From the NCBI GenBank assembly GCA_001801995.1, contig MGZB01000041.1:53515-117514 (forward strand): 64,000 nucleotides of DNA, given 5' to 3'. This DNA is from Gammaproteobacteria bacterium RIFOXYD12_FULL_61_37. GTDB taxonomy: Bacteria; Pseudomonadota; Gammaproteobacteria; Chromatiales; Chromatiaceae. The notes below the pieces were generated by a model. That model did not search any database and was not told the origin of the DNA. It saw only the letters and a list, made by a program, of their open reading frames with translations. Below are positions 43,890 to 53,694 of this stretch, piece by piece. How positions within the stretch are numbered: position 1 is the first letter of the stretch; every line of letters begins with the position of its first letter. The position numbers and the translations under genes were made by a program.

Positions 43890-45376
43890 GTTGTGAATCG
43901 CGGGCAGGCATCGGTCAGTTACAATCAAGTTGGAAAGATGGCCGCGCGCCGCATAGTTGTGAATCGCGGGCAGGCATCGGTCAGTTACAATCGCTGTCGG
44001 CAAACGCTTTCAGCATAGCCCGTTGTGAATCGCGGGCAGGCATCGGTCAGTTACAATCAGCGCTTGTGCGTGGTATGGGAGATTGCTGTTGTGAATCGCG
44101 GGCAGGCATCGGTCAGTTACAATCATAGAGGGAAGACGCTTCATCGCCATCTGGTTGTGAATCGCGGGCAGGCATCGGTCAGTTACAATCTTCAAGGTCA
44201 AGACCACCTGCGCCACAACGTTGTGAATCGCGGGCAGGCATCGGTCAGTTACAATGAAAGGCGCGATCTGGTCGTAGATGGCATCGTTGTGAATCGCGGG
44301 CAGGCATCGGTCAGTTACAATCGCTGAATCGATTTGCTCTTGCTGTTCTTGGTTGTGAATCGCGGGCAGGCATCGGTCAGTTACAATCGGGCAGTGGCGG
44401 CAGGTGGTGACCATCGAGTTGTGAATCGCGGGCAGGCATCGGTCAGTTACAATCGGCCGGGGGGCTGCCCGCCATCGAGCCTCGTTGTGAATCGCGGGCA
44501 GGCATCGGTCAGTTACAATCGTTCATCTGCCGCACCACCTGGGCGCGCAGTTGTGAATCGCGGGCAGGCATCGGTCAGTTACAATTTACCTCCCCATTTG
44601 CTGTTTTTAGCATAGGTTGTGAATCGCGGGCAGGCATCGGTCAGTTACAATCCATTCCCATGACGGGCTCCGAGACCCACCGTTGTGAATCGCGGGCAGG
44701 CATCGGTCAGTTACAATCAGGACGTTGTCATCCAGTTGCAGCAGGTAGTTGTGAATCGCGGGCAGGCATCGGTCAGTTACAATGAGTTGACAAAAGGCAA
44801 GGAGCAAGCCGCAGTTGTGAATCGCGGGCAGGCATCGGTCAGTTACAATGACTTGGGTTGCATCCGCTCGCGTAGCATCGTTGTGAATCGCGGGCAGGCA
44901 TCGGTCAGTTACAATATCACTAAAGGGTTCTTGGTTAAAGAGTTCGTTGTGAATCGCGGGCAGGCATCGGTCAGTTACAATCATAAGTTCGACGAGATGA
45001 CGAACGGGCTGTTGTGAATCGCGGGCAGGCATCGGTCAGTTACAATGCGCCTCAATGTTTTCTCCTTTCAGGTCAAGTTGTGAATCGCGGGCAGGCATCG
45101 GTCAGTTACAATCCGAATACTGAAGCCCGCTATCAACGAAGTGTTGTGAATCGCGGGCAGGCATCGGTCAGTTACAATCTCGCGCTGCCGCTCAATCTCG
45201 CGTTCTGCGTTGTGAATCGCGGGCAGGCATCGGTCAGTTACAATGGGCAGAGGAAGCGGCGCGGGCAGAGGAAGGTTGTGAATCGCGGGCAGGCATCGGT
45301 CAGTTACAATGTGAACGGGTACGGGTACGGGAACGGGTACGTTGTGAATCGCGGGCAGGCATCGGTCAGTTACAAT
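43890..45376 (+). CRISPR. Type II-C CRISPR array, 23 repeats, 22 spacers
   Basis: 36-bp repeats beginning GTTGTGAATCGCGGGCAGGC and ending ATCGGTCAGTTACAAT; those I compared were identical. Spacers are 30 bp except the seventeenth (29 bp, 44982-45010), so the period is 66 bp. The repeat end TACAAT resembles a -10 box, as in type II-C arrays that start transcription from within repeats. The tracrRNA anti-repeat at 49697 pairs with the plus-strand repeat, so the array is read rightwards, towards cas2. Open frames through the array are artefacts of the 66-bp period. Confidence 0.98.
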
Positions 45377-45426
45377 CGCCTTTCCCCAACCTTCTGTTCT
45401 TGAAGCACTAATCCCGCCAGGGCCAA

Positions 45427-45732
45427 TCAGAAAAAGCTGATTTGCTCTGGCGGGGCCTCTGTCGCGGCGCGTATTTCGCCGTGGAATACCTGCATCCTTT
45501 CGAACTGGCGCTCGGTTATGGTCAGGATTCGCACCTCGCCATCCGGCGGCAGATTCGCCCGTACCCGTCCGGCATGGACCAGGGCATTCTCCTCGCTGGC
45601 GGCGTGGCGGGCATAAACCGAGTACTGGAGCATCAGGAAGCCGTCATCCAGGAGGAAGCGGCGAAAATCCGTATAGCAGTGGCGCGCCTCGGGGGTGTCC
45701 ACCGGCAGGTCGAAAAGAACGAAAATCCACAT
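45427..45732 (-). CDS. cas2: CRISPR-associated endonuclease Cas2
   Basis: 101 aa from MWIFVLFDLPVDTPEARHCY, with GGAGGG upstream. FRRFLLDDGFLMLQYSVYAR and GEVRILTITERQFERMQVFH are typical of the Cas2 that accompanies type II-C. It is the scaffold of the Cas1-Cas2 integrase. It lies 50 bp from the last repeat and starts 20 bp after the cas1 stop. Confidence 0.96.
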   Translation of the reverse strand: MWIFVLFDLPVDTPEARHCYTDFRRFLLDDGFLMLQYSVYARHAASEENALVHAGRVRANLPPDGEVRILTITERQFERMQVFHGEIRAATEAPPEQISFF

Positions 45733-45752
45733 GGAACGAAACCCTCCGTACA

Positions 45753-46640
45753 TCATGGCACTGGGATCTCCAGGACTTTACCCTTACCCAGAGCCACAGC
45801 CACGAGGCTGGCGGTGTAGGCACTCAGGGCGGCAAAGAGGCTCGTTTGCCGTCCTCCCAGCCTTAATTCCGCTTCCAGCATCCGCAATAGTTCATGCTTG
45901 AGTCCGGGGTTCAGTTCGGGCACCCCGCCCATTTTCTGGTCTAGTTGCCGGACATGGCGGTCCACCAGGGGTCGTAGGGGTTCCATCAAATCGTCCGCCA
46001 GCCGGAAATCGTCGTATTGATTGTGGTGGTGAAGGCCGACTGCCGGATGGAGCCCCGACCCGACGAGGGCACGCGCCACGGCGGAACGCAGCAGGGCATA
46101 GCCAAAGTTGAGCGCCCCATTGATAGCCTGGCTCGAATCCCCGCGCCGGAAACTGTTTCCAAACAAAGCGGGCCAGTAGTGCTGGGCGGCCTGGGCCTCC
46201 AGATTGTCCGGGTCGCCGCTTCGAACCCGCTTCACCATTCCCCGCAGGTGGGAGGCGGATTCGGGGAAATCTGCTTCCAGGTTCAGCGCCTGGGCATTGA
46301 TCTTGGCCTGAATCAGGGTTTGCCACAGGCGTTTGCGGGTGGGCAGCCCGATATTGACCTGGGCTTCGAGAATGCGGGCATGGAGGCTATGACCGCTCAG
46401 GGGTAGCAACAGGGCGGCGGGGAGATGGCGCCCATCGCTCACGATCACCACCGCGCCTGCCTCCTGGCAGGCCGAGAGCACGGCCTGGGTCAGGACGATG
46501 GCAGGGTGGTCCAGCATCAACACCCCTAGATCCTCAAAGGGGACCTGTCCCACCCGTTGCCCATCCCGCATAACCACAAGTTGCCGGTGAGCGCGGTGGA
46601 GGTAGGTTCCGTTTTCCACCACCAGGATGCGTTTAATCAT
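45753..46640 (-). CDS. cas1: CRISPR-associated integrase Cas1
   Basis: 295 aa from MIKRILVVENGTYLHRAHRQ; a longer frame is not used. Conserved parts: INGALNFGYALLRSAVARAL (catalytic Glu region is near SQAINGALN), HPAVGLHHHNQYDDFRLADD with the catalytic His and acidic residues, and PLRPLVDRHV. It inserts new spacers with Cas2. It overlaps the end of cas9 by 8 bp. Confidence 0.95.
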   Translation of the reverse strand: MIKRILVVENGTYLHRAHRQLVVMRDGQRVGQVPFEDLGVLMLDHPAIVLTQAVLSACQEAGAVVIVSDGRHLPAALLLPLSGHSLHARILEAQVNIGLPTRKRLWQTLIQAKINAQALNLEADFPESASHLRGMVKRVRSGDPDNLEAQAAQHYWPALFGNSFRRGDSSQAINGALNFGYALLRSAVARALVGSGLHPAVGLHHHNQYDDFRLADDLMEPLRPLVDRHVRQLDQKMGGVPELNPGLKHELLRMLEAELRLGGRQTSLFAALSAYTASLVAVALGKGKVLEIPVP

Positions 46641-49600
46641 GGAGTTCCAGCACCTCGCCGACGGCGGTGACCAGGACTTTCTGGAAACCGGGCATAACGG
46701 CAAGCTTCGGAACACTTGTTGTTACCTTCATGTCCTCATCATCCAGCGTTGCGGCTAGATGGGAACGGAGAGTGACCCGATTGTTGGTAGCCTCGATCTT
46801 CTGAACACGAAAATAGGCCACTTGGCCTCCCTCCCCCAGCCGGACCATGTCGTTGATGCAGAGGGAGATGATGAACTCCCATTCCGGCCCATGGTCGCGC
46901 TGGATCACGGGTTCCCCACCTCGCCTTGCCCGCTCCGTCGCCTCCTTGGTGGTGAGATAGACCGGTTCTATCTTGCCGGTTGCGCGGTGGCGCAGAATTT
47001 CCACATGGTGATTGCTGCCGGTTTTGTGGTGCTTGTAGGCCCTGCCTGCCCGGTCGCTGATCGAAAAGGTGCCCTTTTCCGAGACCTGTTTGGCCCGGAT
47101 GCGCACCCGTTTGATGGGAGTGTGCCCGTCCTTGTGATAGCACTGGATGCCCTCGGCAAAGGCCCGTTTGGGGTCGTTGCCGTGGTGTTCCAGATGGGCC
47201 TTCACCAATTCCTGGAGCGAGGGGTCGTAGATCGCCTCGATGTCTCCGAGTTTGAAGTCCTTATTCAGTGTCTTGCGGTAAACGAAACCGACATGGGGGA
47301 TATGGCCGTAGGCTGTTTCCTCATGCAAGGCCCCGGTCAGCTTGCGATTAGTGGCATGTGATACGACGATTCCGGCCAAGGTCTGTGCCAAGTCGGCCTG
47401 ATACCCCTGCCAGGGCGGATCGATATAGAAACCGCGCTGGCTTGGGGCATGGCCCCGCTGATGGGCTATACGCGCAAGGCGCTGATAGAGTGAACGGCTC
47501 GTTACGGCGATAACTGCCGCGTCCAACGCATGGTGCCGGTGGTCGCCGCGCTCCTTCTGACCATCGTCCTCACCAAGTAACCGATTCAGCCCCCAATGAT
47601 GGCGCAACATGGCGGTGGTCCCGCCCTTGGTTACCTGCACATTGGTGCAAACGGCAGCCAGATACTCCTTGGCGAGCTTGGCGATATAGCGAGTGTCGTT
47701 CAGTTGGCGCTGAATGAATTGGTCCACGAAATCCGAACCCTGTTCAAGAAACCGCTTACGCTTGGCCATGGGAAAATACCGGGCACACTGAAGAATTTGC
47801 TCGTAGCGCGCCGGATCACCGCCATAGGCCTCCCAGGGGGTCCGGTTACCCTTCTGCATCCGGTTCTCCTCCGTCATGCAGAGAGTCTTGTTCATGTAGG
47901 AATCATCCAGGCAACGGGAATAGGGGATGATGTGCTCCACGTCCACTTCGGGGCTGAAGAGGGTGGAGAGCCCAATCTCCCGGCCGGTGTAGGGGCATAG
48001 CCCTTTGGACTCTTCCCACAGCCGGTATTTGATCAAGTCGTCGCGGGAAGGCTGGCCTAAGCCAAGCTCTGCCAGGGCCGCTTCGGCCTTGCGGTTGAGC
48101 CTTTGGTTTTCCCGGTTCTGTTTCTCCAGACGCTCCTTGTCGCGCTTGGCGAGCTTGAGATCGCGAGCCAGCTCGACGCGCACCACGTCAGGCCGCCCGA
48201 AGCGGTGGATCAAGGCATTGATGACCCGCCGCAGTTCGTGTAGTGCCTTATCGACTACGGGATTGCGGGGATCTGGTGGTTCACCAAGCCTTTCTTGCAG
48301 GTCGCGTTGCCCTGTTTCATAGCCATAGCCAACCTGTTGACGTGCTTCGGAGTAGCGATGGCCTGCCCCCATATGGGGCAGAAGCTTGCGAATGGCCTTG
48401 AGGGAGAGGCTGGCGTAGCCGGGTTCCAGTTCCAGGGTGGCAAGACGAAAGGCGGTTTCGCGGTCGAAGCCCCAATGCTCGCGCAATCGGCGATAAAGCC
48501 CTGCGGAGTCCTCGATGGTGATGAGATCCTCGATGAGCAGGTCGCGCTTATCGCCCAGTTCGTCGAACCAGCCTTGCAGGATGGCATGCAGGCTTGCCAG
48601 GGTTTGCAGTCCTTTGAGACCGGTCTCGGCCTTGGCACCGGTTTCCAGGTTGAATTTTTCCCCTTGGTGCAGCCCAAGCTTCTTGCGGACGGCGTTCCAA
48701 GTCATGGACTTCTGCTGTTCTAGGGCATTCAACAGAATGGCCCGCTCGGTATCGCGCAGCCGGCGCAGCTCGCCGGTGCGGGGGTCGAGGATTTCCAGGT
48801 TGTTGAGGTCTTGCAGGAGCCGGAACCGTTGCGCTTCGGGCCAGGCGCGGGCCGCCTTACGGCGGCTGGGTTCAAGACTGCATTTGCCCAATGAGGCGCG
48901 GTTGGATTTCAGGGGGCGCTGAAAGAAGATGACAGTGTGGACCTGTACCTTCAACTCGTCGCTGAGTTCGGGATGAAACCGGGCCTGAACCATCCAAAGC
49001 CGCTCGAACTCCTCTTCCAGCATGGCCCGTTCGGTGTGGCGGCACCGCTTGCGTTCCTCTTTAGCCAGGCCCGCCAGATACTCGCCCAGGGTACGCGATC
49101 CGGCGGCGGACATGGCCTGGCGCAGTTCGCCAATTTCCTTGCGGATGATGCCTTCCTCTGCGTCCCCAGTTTTGGGGGCAGCATCCTCTGCCTCGATCAG
49201 ATCGGCCAGTTCATCCAGTTTGTTCAAATGGCCGTATCGGGTCTTGCGATTACTGAGAAAGCCCCGGCGCGCACCCAACTGAAACAGCACTCGACCAAAT
49301 TCGTGCAGACCGAGGGGAAGATTCAACCCCTTGGCCCGGAGCTGGTAGGGGTCGCCCAGGGTGGTGAACGCAGCTTCCCGCTGTACGGGATCAGTAACCC
49401 CTCCCGGCAGCAGCCCATGCTTCAGCAGCAGATTCTGCAACCGTTGCTTGCGCCGTGCCCGCCGCGCCAATACGCGCCTGGCGAGCCGGGCTTGACGGCG
49501 TTTGTGGTTTTTCGGGGTGCGGGTCTTGGCTTCCACCGCCTCCTGAAAAATACGCACCCCCGCAGCCTTGAGAGATTGAGGTAACCCGTTTTCATTCTCT

Positions 49601-49665
49601 TCCACCAGCGCCCAACCGATGGAGTTGGTCCCCACGTCGATTCCGATCACATTCCGGTTCTTCAT
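46633..49665 (-). CDS. cas9: Type II-C Cas9 nuclease
   Basis: 1010 aa from MKNRNVIGIDVGTNSIGWAL (GGAG and GGAAAG upstream). RuvC-I with D10; Arg-rich bridge helix near residues 55-95 (NHKRRQARLARRVLARRARR); REC lobe; RuvC-II Glu in VVRVELARDLK near 497; HNH with VDVEHIIPYSRCLDDSYMNK near 577; RuvC-III HHALDAAVIAV near 711; then the PAM-interacting C-terminus. All catalytic residues are present, so it should be active. The length fits type II-C, and there is no csn2 or cas4. It is first in cas9-cas1-cas2; the tracrRNA lies divergently in front of it. The PAM cannot be read from the sequence. Confidence 0.97.
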   Translation of the reverse strand: MKNRNVIGIDVGTNSIGWALVEENENGLPQSLKAAGVRIFQEAVEAKTRTPKNHKRRQARLARRVLARRARRKQRLQNLLLKHGLLPGGVTDPVQREAAFTTLGDPYQLRAKGLNLPLGLHEFGRVLFQLGARRGFLSNRKTRYGHLNKLDELADLIEAEDAAPKTGDAEEGIIRKEIGELRQAMSAAGSRTLGEYLAGLAKEERKRCRHTERAMLEEEFERLWMVQARFHPELSDELKVQVHTVIFFQRPLKSNRASLGKCSLEPSRRKAARAWPEAQRFRLLQDLNNLEILDPRTGELRRLRDTERAILLNALEQQKSMTWNAVRKKLGLHQGEKFNLETGAKAETGLKGLQTLASLHAILQGWFDELGDKRDLLIEDLITIEDSAGLYRRLREHWGFDRETAFRLATLELEPGYASLSLKAIRKLLPHMGAGHRYSEARQQVGYGYETGQRDLQERLGEPPDPRNPVVDKALHELRRVINALIHRFGRPDVVRVELARDLKLAKRDKERLEKQNRENQRLNRKAEAALAELGLGQPSRDDLIKYRLWEESKGLCPYTGREIGLSTLFSPEVDVEHIIPYSRCLDDSYMNKTLCMTEENRMQKGNRTPWEAYGGDPARYEQILQCARYFPMAKRKRFLEQGSDFVDQFIQRQLNDTRYIAKLAKEYLAAVCTNVQVTKGGTTAMLRHHWGLNRLLGEDDGQKERGDHRHHALDAAVIAVTSRSLYQRLARIAHQRGHAPSQRGFYIDPPWQGYQADLAQTLAGIVVSHATNRKLTGALHEETAYGHIPHVGFVYRKTLNKDFKLGDIEAIYDPSLQELVKAHLEHHGNDPKRAFAEGIQCYHKDGHTPIKRVRIRAKQVSEKGTFSISDRAGRAYKHHKTGSNHHVEILRHRATGKIEPVYLTTKEATERARRGGEPVIQRDHGPEWEFIISLCINDMVRLGEGGQVAYFRVQKIEATNNRVTLRSHLAATLDDEDMKVTTSVPKLAVMPGFQKVLVTAVGEVLELHD

Positions 49666-49696
49666 CTTTCCGCTCCCATCCAGTATCCTTGAACAC

Positions 49697-49804
49697 GTTG
49701 TAACTGACCGATGCCTGTCTTGCATTCATAACAAGAAGCTGAATGCTTCGCAGGATACCCCGCAAGGGTAAACCCCAAGCCTCCGCCTTGGCGGGGGCTT
49801 TTTT
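49697..49804 (+). ncRNA. tracrRNA
   Basis: The anti-repeat at 49697-49732 begins GTTGTAACTGACCGATGCCT and is complementary to the 3' 20 bases of the CRISPR repeat, with a mismatched bulge and renewed pairing at ATTCATAAC. The tail has hairpins GAAGC/GCTTC and TACCC/GGGTA and ends in a terminator, AAGCCTCCGCC/GGCGGGGGCTT plus a T-run. TATCCT at 49684-49689 may be its -10 box. It is transcribed away from cas9. Confidence 0.9.
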
Positions 49805-49895
49805 ATGAGGATAACAAATGGGCAGGCTCAGAGATTGAGCCTGTGTTCTATCTGCCTTCCACCGATGGGCAGGGCCTACGGGCCTTTGCCCCCCT

Positions 49896-52481
49896 TCATT
49901 GCTGGAGCATCCCCTTTAGCCGATAGAGAGTCTCCAGGGCCTTCTTGGGGGTCATGTCGTCAGGGTCTATCGCTTGGAGAGCGTCCATGGCGGGGTGGGC
50001 GGGGGGCGGGGATACTTCGGGTTCCGGGTCGAAGAGGGAGAGCTGGTTCATGACTTGGTCGGCGTGTTTGCGCGCCGCCGCTTCCAGTTCCCGCAGGCGA
50101 ATCCGCGCCCGTTTGATCACCGCCGGTGGCACGCCGGCCAGTTGGGCCACTTGCAGGCCGTAGCTCTGGTTGGCGGGGCCATCCTTGACGGCGTGCATGA
50201 AGATGATCGAATCCCCGTGCTCCACCGCGTCCAGGTGGACGTTGGCGATGCCGGGGTGTTCCTCGGGCATTGTGGTCAGCTCGAAGTAGTGGGTGGCGAA
50301 GAGGGTGAAGGCCTTGATGCGGGTCGCCAGCTCGACGGCGCAGGCCCAGGCCAGGGAGAGGCCGTCGAAGGTGCTGGTGCCGCGGCCGATCTCGTCCATC
50401 AGGATCAGGGACCTTTCGCTGGCGTTGTGGAGGATGTTGGCGGTCTCTTCCATCTCGACCATGAAGGTGGACCGGCCGCCGGCCAGGTCGTCGGAGGCGC
50501 CGATGCGGGAGAAGATGCGGTCCACCGGGCCGATCTCGGCGGCGGTGGCGGGGACGAAGCCGCCGGCGCAGGCCATGAGTACGATGAGGGCGGTCTGGCG
50601 CATGAAGGTGGATTTGCCGCCCATGTTGGGGCCGGTGACGACGAGCATGCGCCGCTCGTCGTTGAGCAGGACGCCGTTGGCGACGAAGGGCTGGTCGCTG
50701 ACCTGTTCCACCACCGGGTGGCGGCCGCCCTCGATGCGGATGCCGGGGGTTTCGGACATGACCGGCTGGCAGAGGTCCAGCCGCTCGGCCCGCTCCGCCA
50801 GGTTGCAGAGCACATCCAGCTCGGCCAGCCCCTCGGCGCTGGCTTGCAGGGCCGGGATGCCGGGGAGCAGCAGCTCCAGCAGCGCCTCGTAGAGATGCTT
50901 CTCCCGCGCCAGGGACCTTTCCCTGGCGGAGAGGACCTGGTCCTCGAACCTTTTCAGCTCCGGGGTGATGTAGCGTTCGGCGCCCTTGAGGGTCTGACGC
51001 CGCGTGTAGTCGTCCGGCACCCGCTCCGCGTGGACGCGCCCCAGCTCGATGTAGTAGCCGTGGACCCGGTTGTAGCCGACCTTCAGGGTCGAGATGCCGG
51101 TGCGCTCCCGCTCGCGCCGTTCCAGGTCGATGAGGAACTGGTCGGCGTTCTCGGAGAGATCCCGCAGCCGGTCCAGCTCGCTGTCATAGCCGGGGGCGAT
51201 GACGCCGCCGTCGCGGATCAGCATGGGCGGGGCCTCGATGACGGCCCGGCGCAGCAGCGCGACGGTTTCCGGTTGCTCGGCGATCTCGCCGGCGAGGCGT
51301 TGCAGCAGGGGCGAACCGTAGGCCACCATCCCCTGGCGCAGGGCGGGCAGCAGGGCGAGGGAGTCGCGCAGGGTCGAGAGGTCGCGGGGCCGGGCCGATT
51401 TCAGCGCCACCCGCGCCAGGATGCGCTCGATGTCGCCGATGCCCTTCAATTGGTCATGGAGGGGTTCGAATCCGCGCATTTCCAGCAGCTCGGCGATGGC
51501 CTGGTGGCGTTCGCGGATGGGGCCGAGGGCGCGCAGGGGCCGGTTGAGCCAGCGCCGCAACAGGCGGCTGCCCATGGCGGTGGCGGTGCGGTCCAGCACC
51601 CCGGCCAGGCTGTGGCGGACCTGGCCGCTCATCGCCTGGTCGATCTCCAGGTTGCGGCGGGTGGCGGCGTCGATGATGACCCCGTCGCCCCGCTGCTCCA
51701 CCGCCAGACCGCGCAGGTGGGGCAGGGCGGTGCGCTGGGTGTCCTGGACGTATTGCAGCAGACAGCCGGCGGCGCGGACGGCCAGGGGCATGCCCTCGCA
51801 ACCGAAGCCGCCCAGGTCCTTGACCCCGAACTGGCCGGTCAACAACCGCCGCGCCGAATCCAGCTCGAAGTGCCAGGGCGGGCGGCGGGTGGTGGCGCCC
51901 CGCCTTTGCAGCCGGGGGAAGAGGCTGCTCTCGTCGCTGAGCAGGAGTTCGGCGGGGCGCAGCCGTTCCAGCTCACTCTCCAGGGCCTCCAGCCCCTTCA
52001 GCTCCTGCACCCGGAAGCGCCCGCCCGTCAGGTCCAGGGTGGCAAGACCGTAGTGGTGCTCCGGCGCCTCGCACAGGGCCGCCAGCAGGTTGTCCCGGCG
52101 TTCCTCCAACAGGGCCTCGTCCGTCACCGTCCCCGGCGTGACGATACGCATGACCTTGCGCTCCACCGGGCCTTTCGAAGTCGCCGGATCGCCGATCTGC
52201 TCACAGATCGCCACCGACTCGCCCAATTTGACCAGCTTCGCCAGATAACCCTCGGCCGCGTGATAGGGCACCCCCGCCATGGGGATCGGCTGCCCCGCCG
52301 ACTGCCCGCGCTTGGTCAGGGTGATGCCCAGTAACAGCGCCGCCCGCTCCGCGTCACCGTAGAACAGCTCGTAGAAATCGCCCATGCGATAGAACAGCAG
52401 CTTGTCCGGATGCTCCGCCTTGTGGCGGAGGTACTGCTGCATCATGGGGGTGTGGGCGGAGGGGGAGGCTGGGTCGGTCAT
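49896..52481 (-). CDS. mutS: DNA mismatch repair protein MutS
   Basis: 861 aa from [20 protein letters not shown]. The mismatch-binding motif is [16 protein letters not shown]; connector, lever and clamp domains follow. The ATPase has Walker [32 protein letters not shown] and THYFELT. It is full length. An open frame of 786 codons lies antisense to it but is only a shadow. It is a single gene, convergent with the tracrRNA. Confidence 0.97.
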   Translation of the reverse strand: MTDPASPSAHTPMMQQYLRHKAEHPDKLLFYRMGDFYELFYGDAERAALLLGITLTKRGQSAGQPIPMAGVPYHAAEGYLAKLVKLGESVAICEQIGDPATSKGPVERKVMRIVTPGTVTDEALLEERRDNLLAALCEAPEHHYGLATLDLTGGRFRVQELKGLEALESELERLRPAELLLSDESSLFPRLQRRGATTRRPPWHFELDSARRLLTGQFGVKDLGGFGCEGMPLAVRAAGCLLQYVQDTQRTALPHLRGLAVEQRGDGVIIDAATRRNLEIDQAMSGQVRHSLAGVLDRTATAMGSRLLRRWLNRPLRALGPIRERHQAIAELLEMRGFEPLHDQLKGIGDIERILARVALKSARPRDLSTLRDSLALLPALRQGMVAYGSPLLQRLAGEIAEQPETVALLRRAVIEAPPMLIRDGGVIAPGYDSELDRLRDLSENADQFLIDLERRERERTGISTLKVGYNRVHGYYIELGRVHAERVPDDYTRRQTLKGAERYITPELKRFEDQVLSARERSLAREKHLYEALLELLLPGIPALQASAEGLAELDVLCNLAERAERLDLCQPVMSETPGIRIEGGRHPVVEQVSDQPFVANGVLLNDERRMLVVTGPNMGGKSTFMRQTALIVLMACAGGFVPATAAEIGPVDRIFSRIGASDDLAGGRSTFMVEMEETANILHNASERSLILMDEIGRGTSTFDGLSLAWACAVELATRIKAFTLFATHYFELTTMPEEHPGIANVHLDAVEHGDSIIFMHAVKDGPANQSYGLQVAQLAGVPPAVIKRARIRLRELEAAARKHADQVMNQLSLFDPEPEVSPPPAHPAMDALQAIDPDDMTPKKALETLYRLKGMLQQ

Positions 52482-52658
52482 GGGGCTATTGTACTGTGCC
52501 GGGTCCTTTGACGTCGCTGGCTGGCTGGTGGGTTGGGTGTTGGCGGCAAACGGACAGGGAGCTGTAACTTGGCAAGCATGCTGAGATGGCTGGTCCGGTA
52601 AAGGGTTCTGCGCACCGTAGCCCGACCTGCTTACTGGAGTTAATCGAGTCCTTGCGGC

Positions 52659-52847
52659 ATGCTGCAAAAGGAACTCAAGGCGGTTGCTGCCGATTGGGCG
52701 GGTTACGCCGGTGATCTGATCAAAATGACTAACAGCCCCTATCACCGGCTTCGGGCTGGCGGTTACCGGGCGATACTGGAGGTGCGGGAGGGAGAGCTGC
52801 TGTTGCTGGTGTTGAAGATTGGCCCGAGGGGAGACCTGTACAAATGA
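52659..52847 (+). pseudogene. N-terminally truncated RelE/ParE-type toxin
   Basis: 62 codons. The C-terminal RelE core is clear ([20 protein letters not shown] and [15 protein letters not shown]), but the usual ~25-30 N-terminal residues are missing; a stop codon lies a few codons upstream of the only ATG. It overlaps the antitoxin by ATGA, so the operon form is kept. Possibly inactive. Confidence 0.55.
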
Positions 52848-53215
52848 GTGCGCAGATTATCGAACAGAGTGGCAAGCCTGAATATGCCGTGGTGCCCTGG
52901 GATGAGTGGCAGGCCATCATGGAACGACTGGAGGAGCTGCAAGACATCGTGGACGCTGATGCCGCCAAAGCCGCCATCAGGGGGGGCGAGGAGACCTTCC
53001 CCGCCGAGCTGGTTGACCGCTTGTTGAGCGGGGAAAACAAAGTCAGGGTATGGCGCGAATATCGCGGCCTGACGGCGGCCCGGCTGGCGGAACTGGCAGG
53101 GGTAACTCCGGCGGCGATCTCGCAGATCGAGAGCGGCAAGCGGGGACTATCGGTCGATTTGCTCAAAAAACTCGCCGAGGCACTGCGCCTGGATCTGGAT
53201 GATTTGGTGGGTTGA
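52844..53215 (+). CDS. XRE-type antitoxin
   Basis: 123 aa. The N-terminal half is Phd-like ([20 protein letters not shown]); the C-terminal half is an XRE helix-turn-helix ([38 protein letters not shown]). This two-part form is usual for antitoxins behind RelE/ParE toxins. It may have outlived its truncated toxin. Confidence 0.85.
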   Translation: MSAQIIEQSGKPEYAVVPWDEWQAIMERLEELQDIVDADAAKAAIRGGEETFPAELVDRLLSGENKVRVWREYRGLTAARLAELAGVTPAAISQIESGKRGLSVDLLKKLAEALRLDLDDLVG

Positions 53216-53694
53216 GCTGGCGGTAACCTAAACGGCCCGTTGTTTCATACTGGCGGGCTTCTCCGCAGCCTCTTCAAAGGCCTCTCGCAGTGCCGGAACG
53301 CTATCGGCATGGAAGCTGACAATGTCGCGGTCGTCAAATTCGATGCGGGCCGCGCAGCAGATTGCAGATTTGCCAGATCAAACCAGCAAGTTGGCGGTGG
53401 GTTTGGGTGTTCATGGCTGTGTGTTCTTGCTGTTTGCCGCCGGAAGGGATTGGCGTTGGTGTAGTGTAACCCGAGAGATGCCCTCGCCCTGCCTGCCCCC
53501 TGCTGTCTTGCCGAGGTGTATTAATTTCTCATGTCAGGGACTCGAAGCCCACCCCGCCATCAGTCCGGTGATGGCCAGGTGGTGCTTGCGGATGGGGCCA
53601 ATTGAGCCGGTGCCGCAACAAGCCATTACTGGTTCAACACACCGCTCCCCCGTGGCAGCTATACTCGGCAGGACTCCACTCTACGCCTGTTCGC
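53216..53694. other. Intergenic debris between the antitoxin and creB-like gene
   Basis: 479 bp with no intact gene. It includes a leftward remnant (53228-53377) described separately; the rest, which should hold the promoter of the two-component operon, has no motif I can support. Confidence 0.5.
53228..53377 (-). pseudogene. Possible remnant of a HicB-type antitoxin
   Basis: 49 codons open between stops, no start codon at the front. The stretch RIEFDDRDIVSFHADSVPAL then REAFEEAAEKPASMKQ resembles the C-terminal part of HicB antitoxins (DDR..I.F.ADSV.ALREAF). Short and truncated, so the call is tentative. Confidence 0.35.

Noticed and set aside
43890..45376. Self-targeting spacers against this window
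   Set aside because: By eye none of the 22 spacers matches the rest of the window; a full search was not possible.
44010..45403. Several repetitive open frames through the CRISPR array
   Set aside because: The 66-bp period is a multiple of three, so frames stay open by chance; they only translate repeats and spacers.
49974..52334. A 786-codon rightward open frame opposite mutS
   Set aside because: It is a GC-rich shadow of mutS with no recognisable domain; MutS motifs are complete on the other strand.
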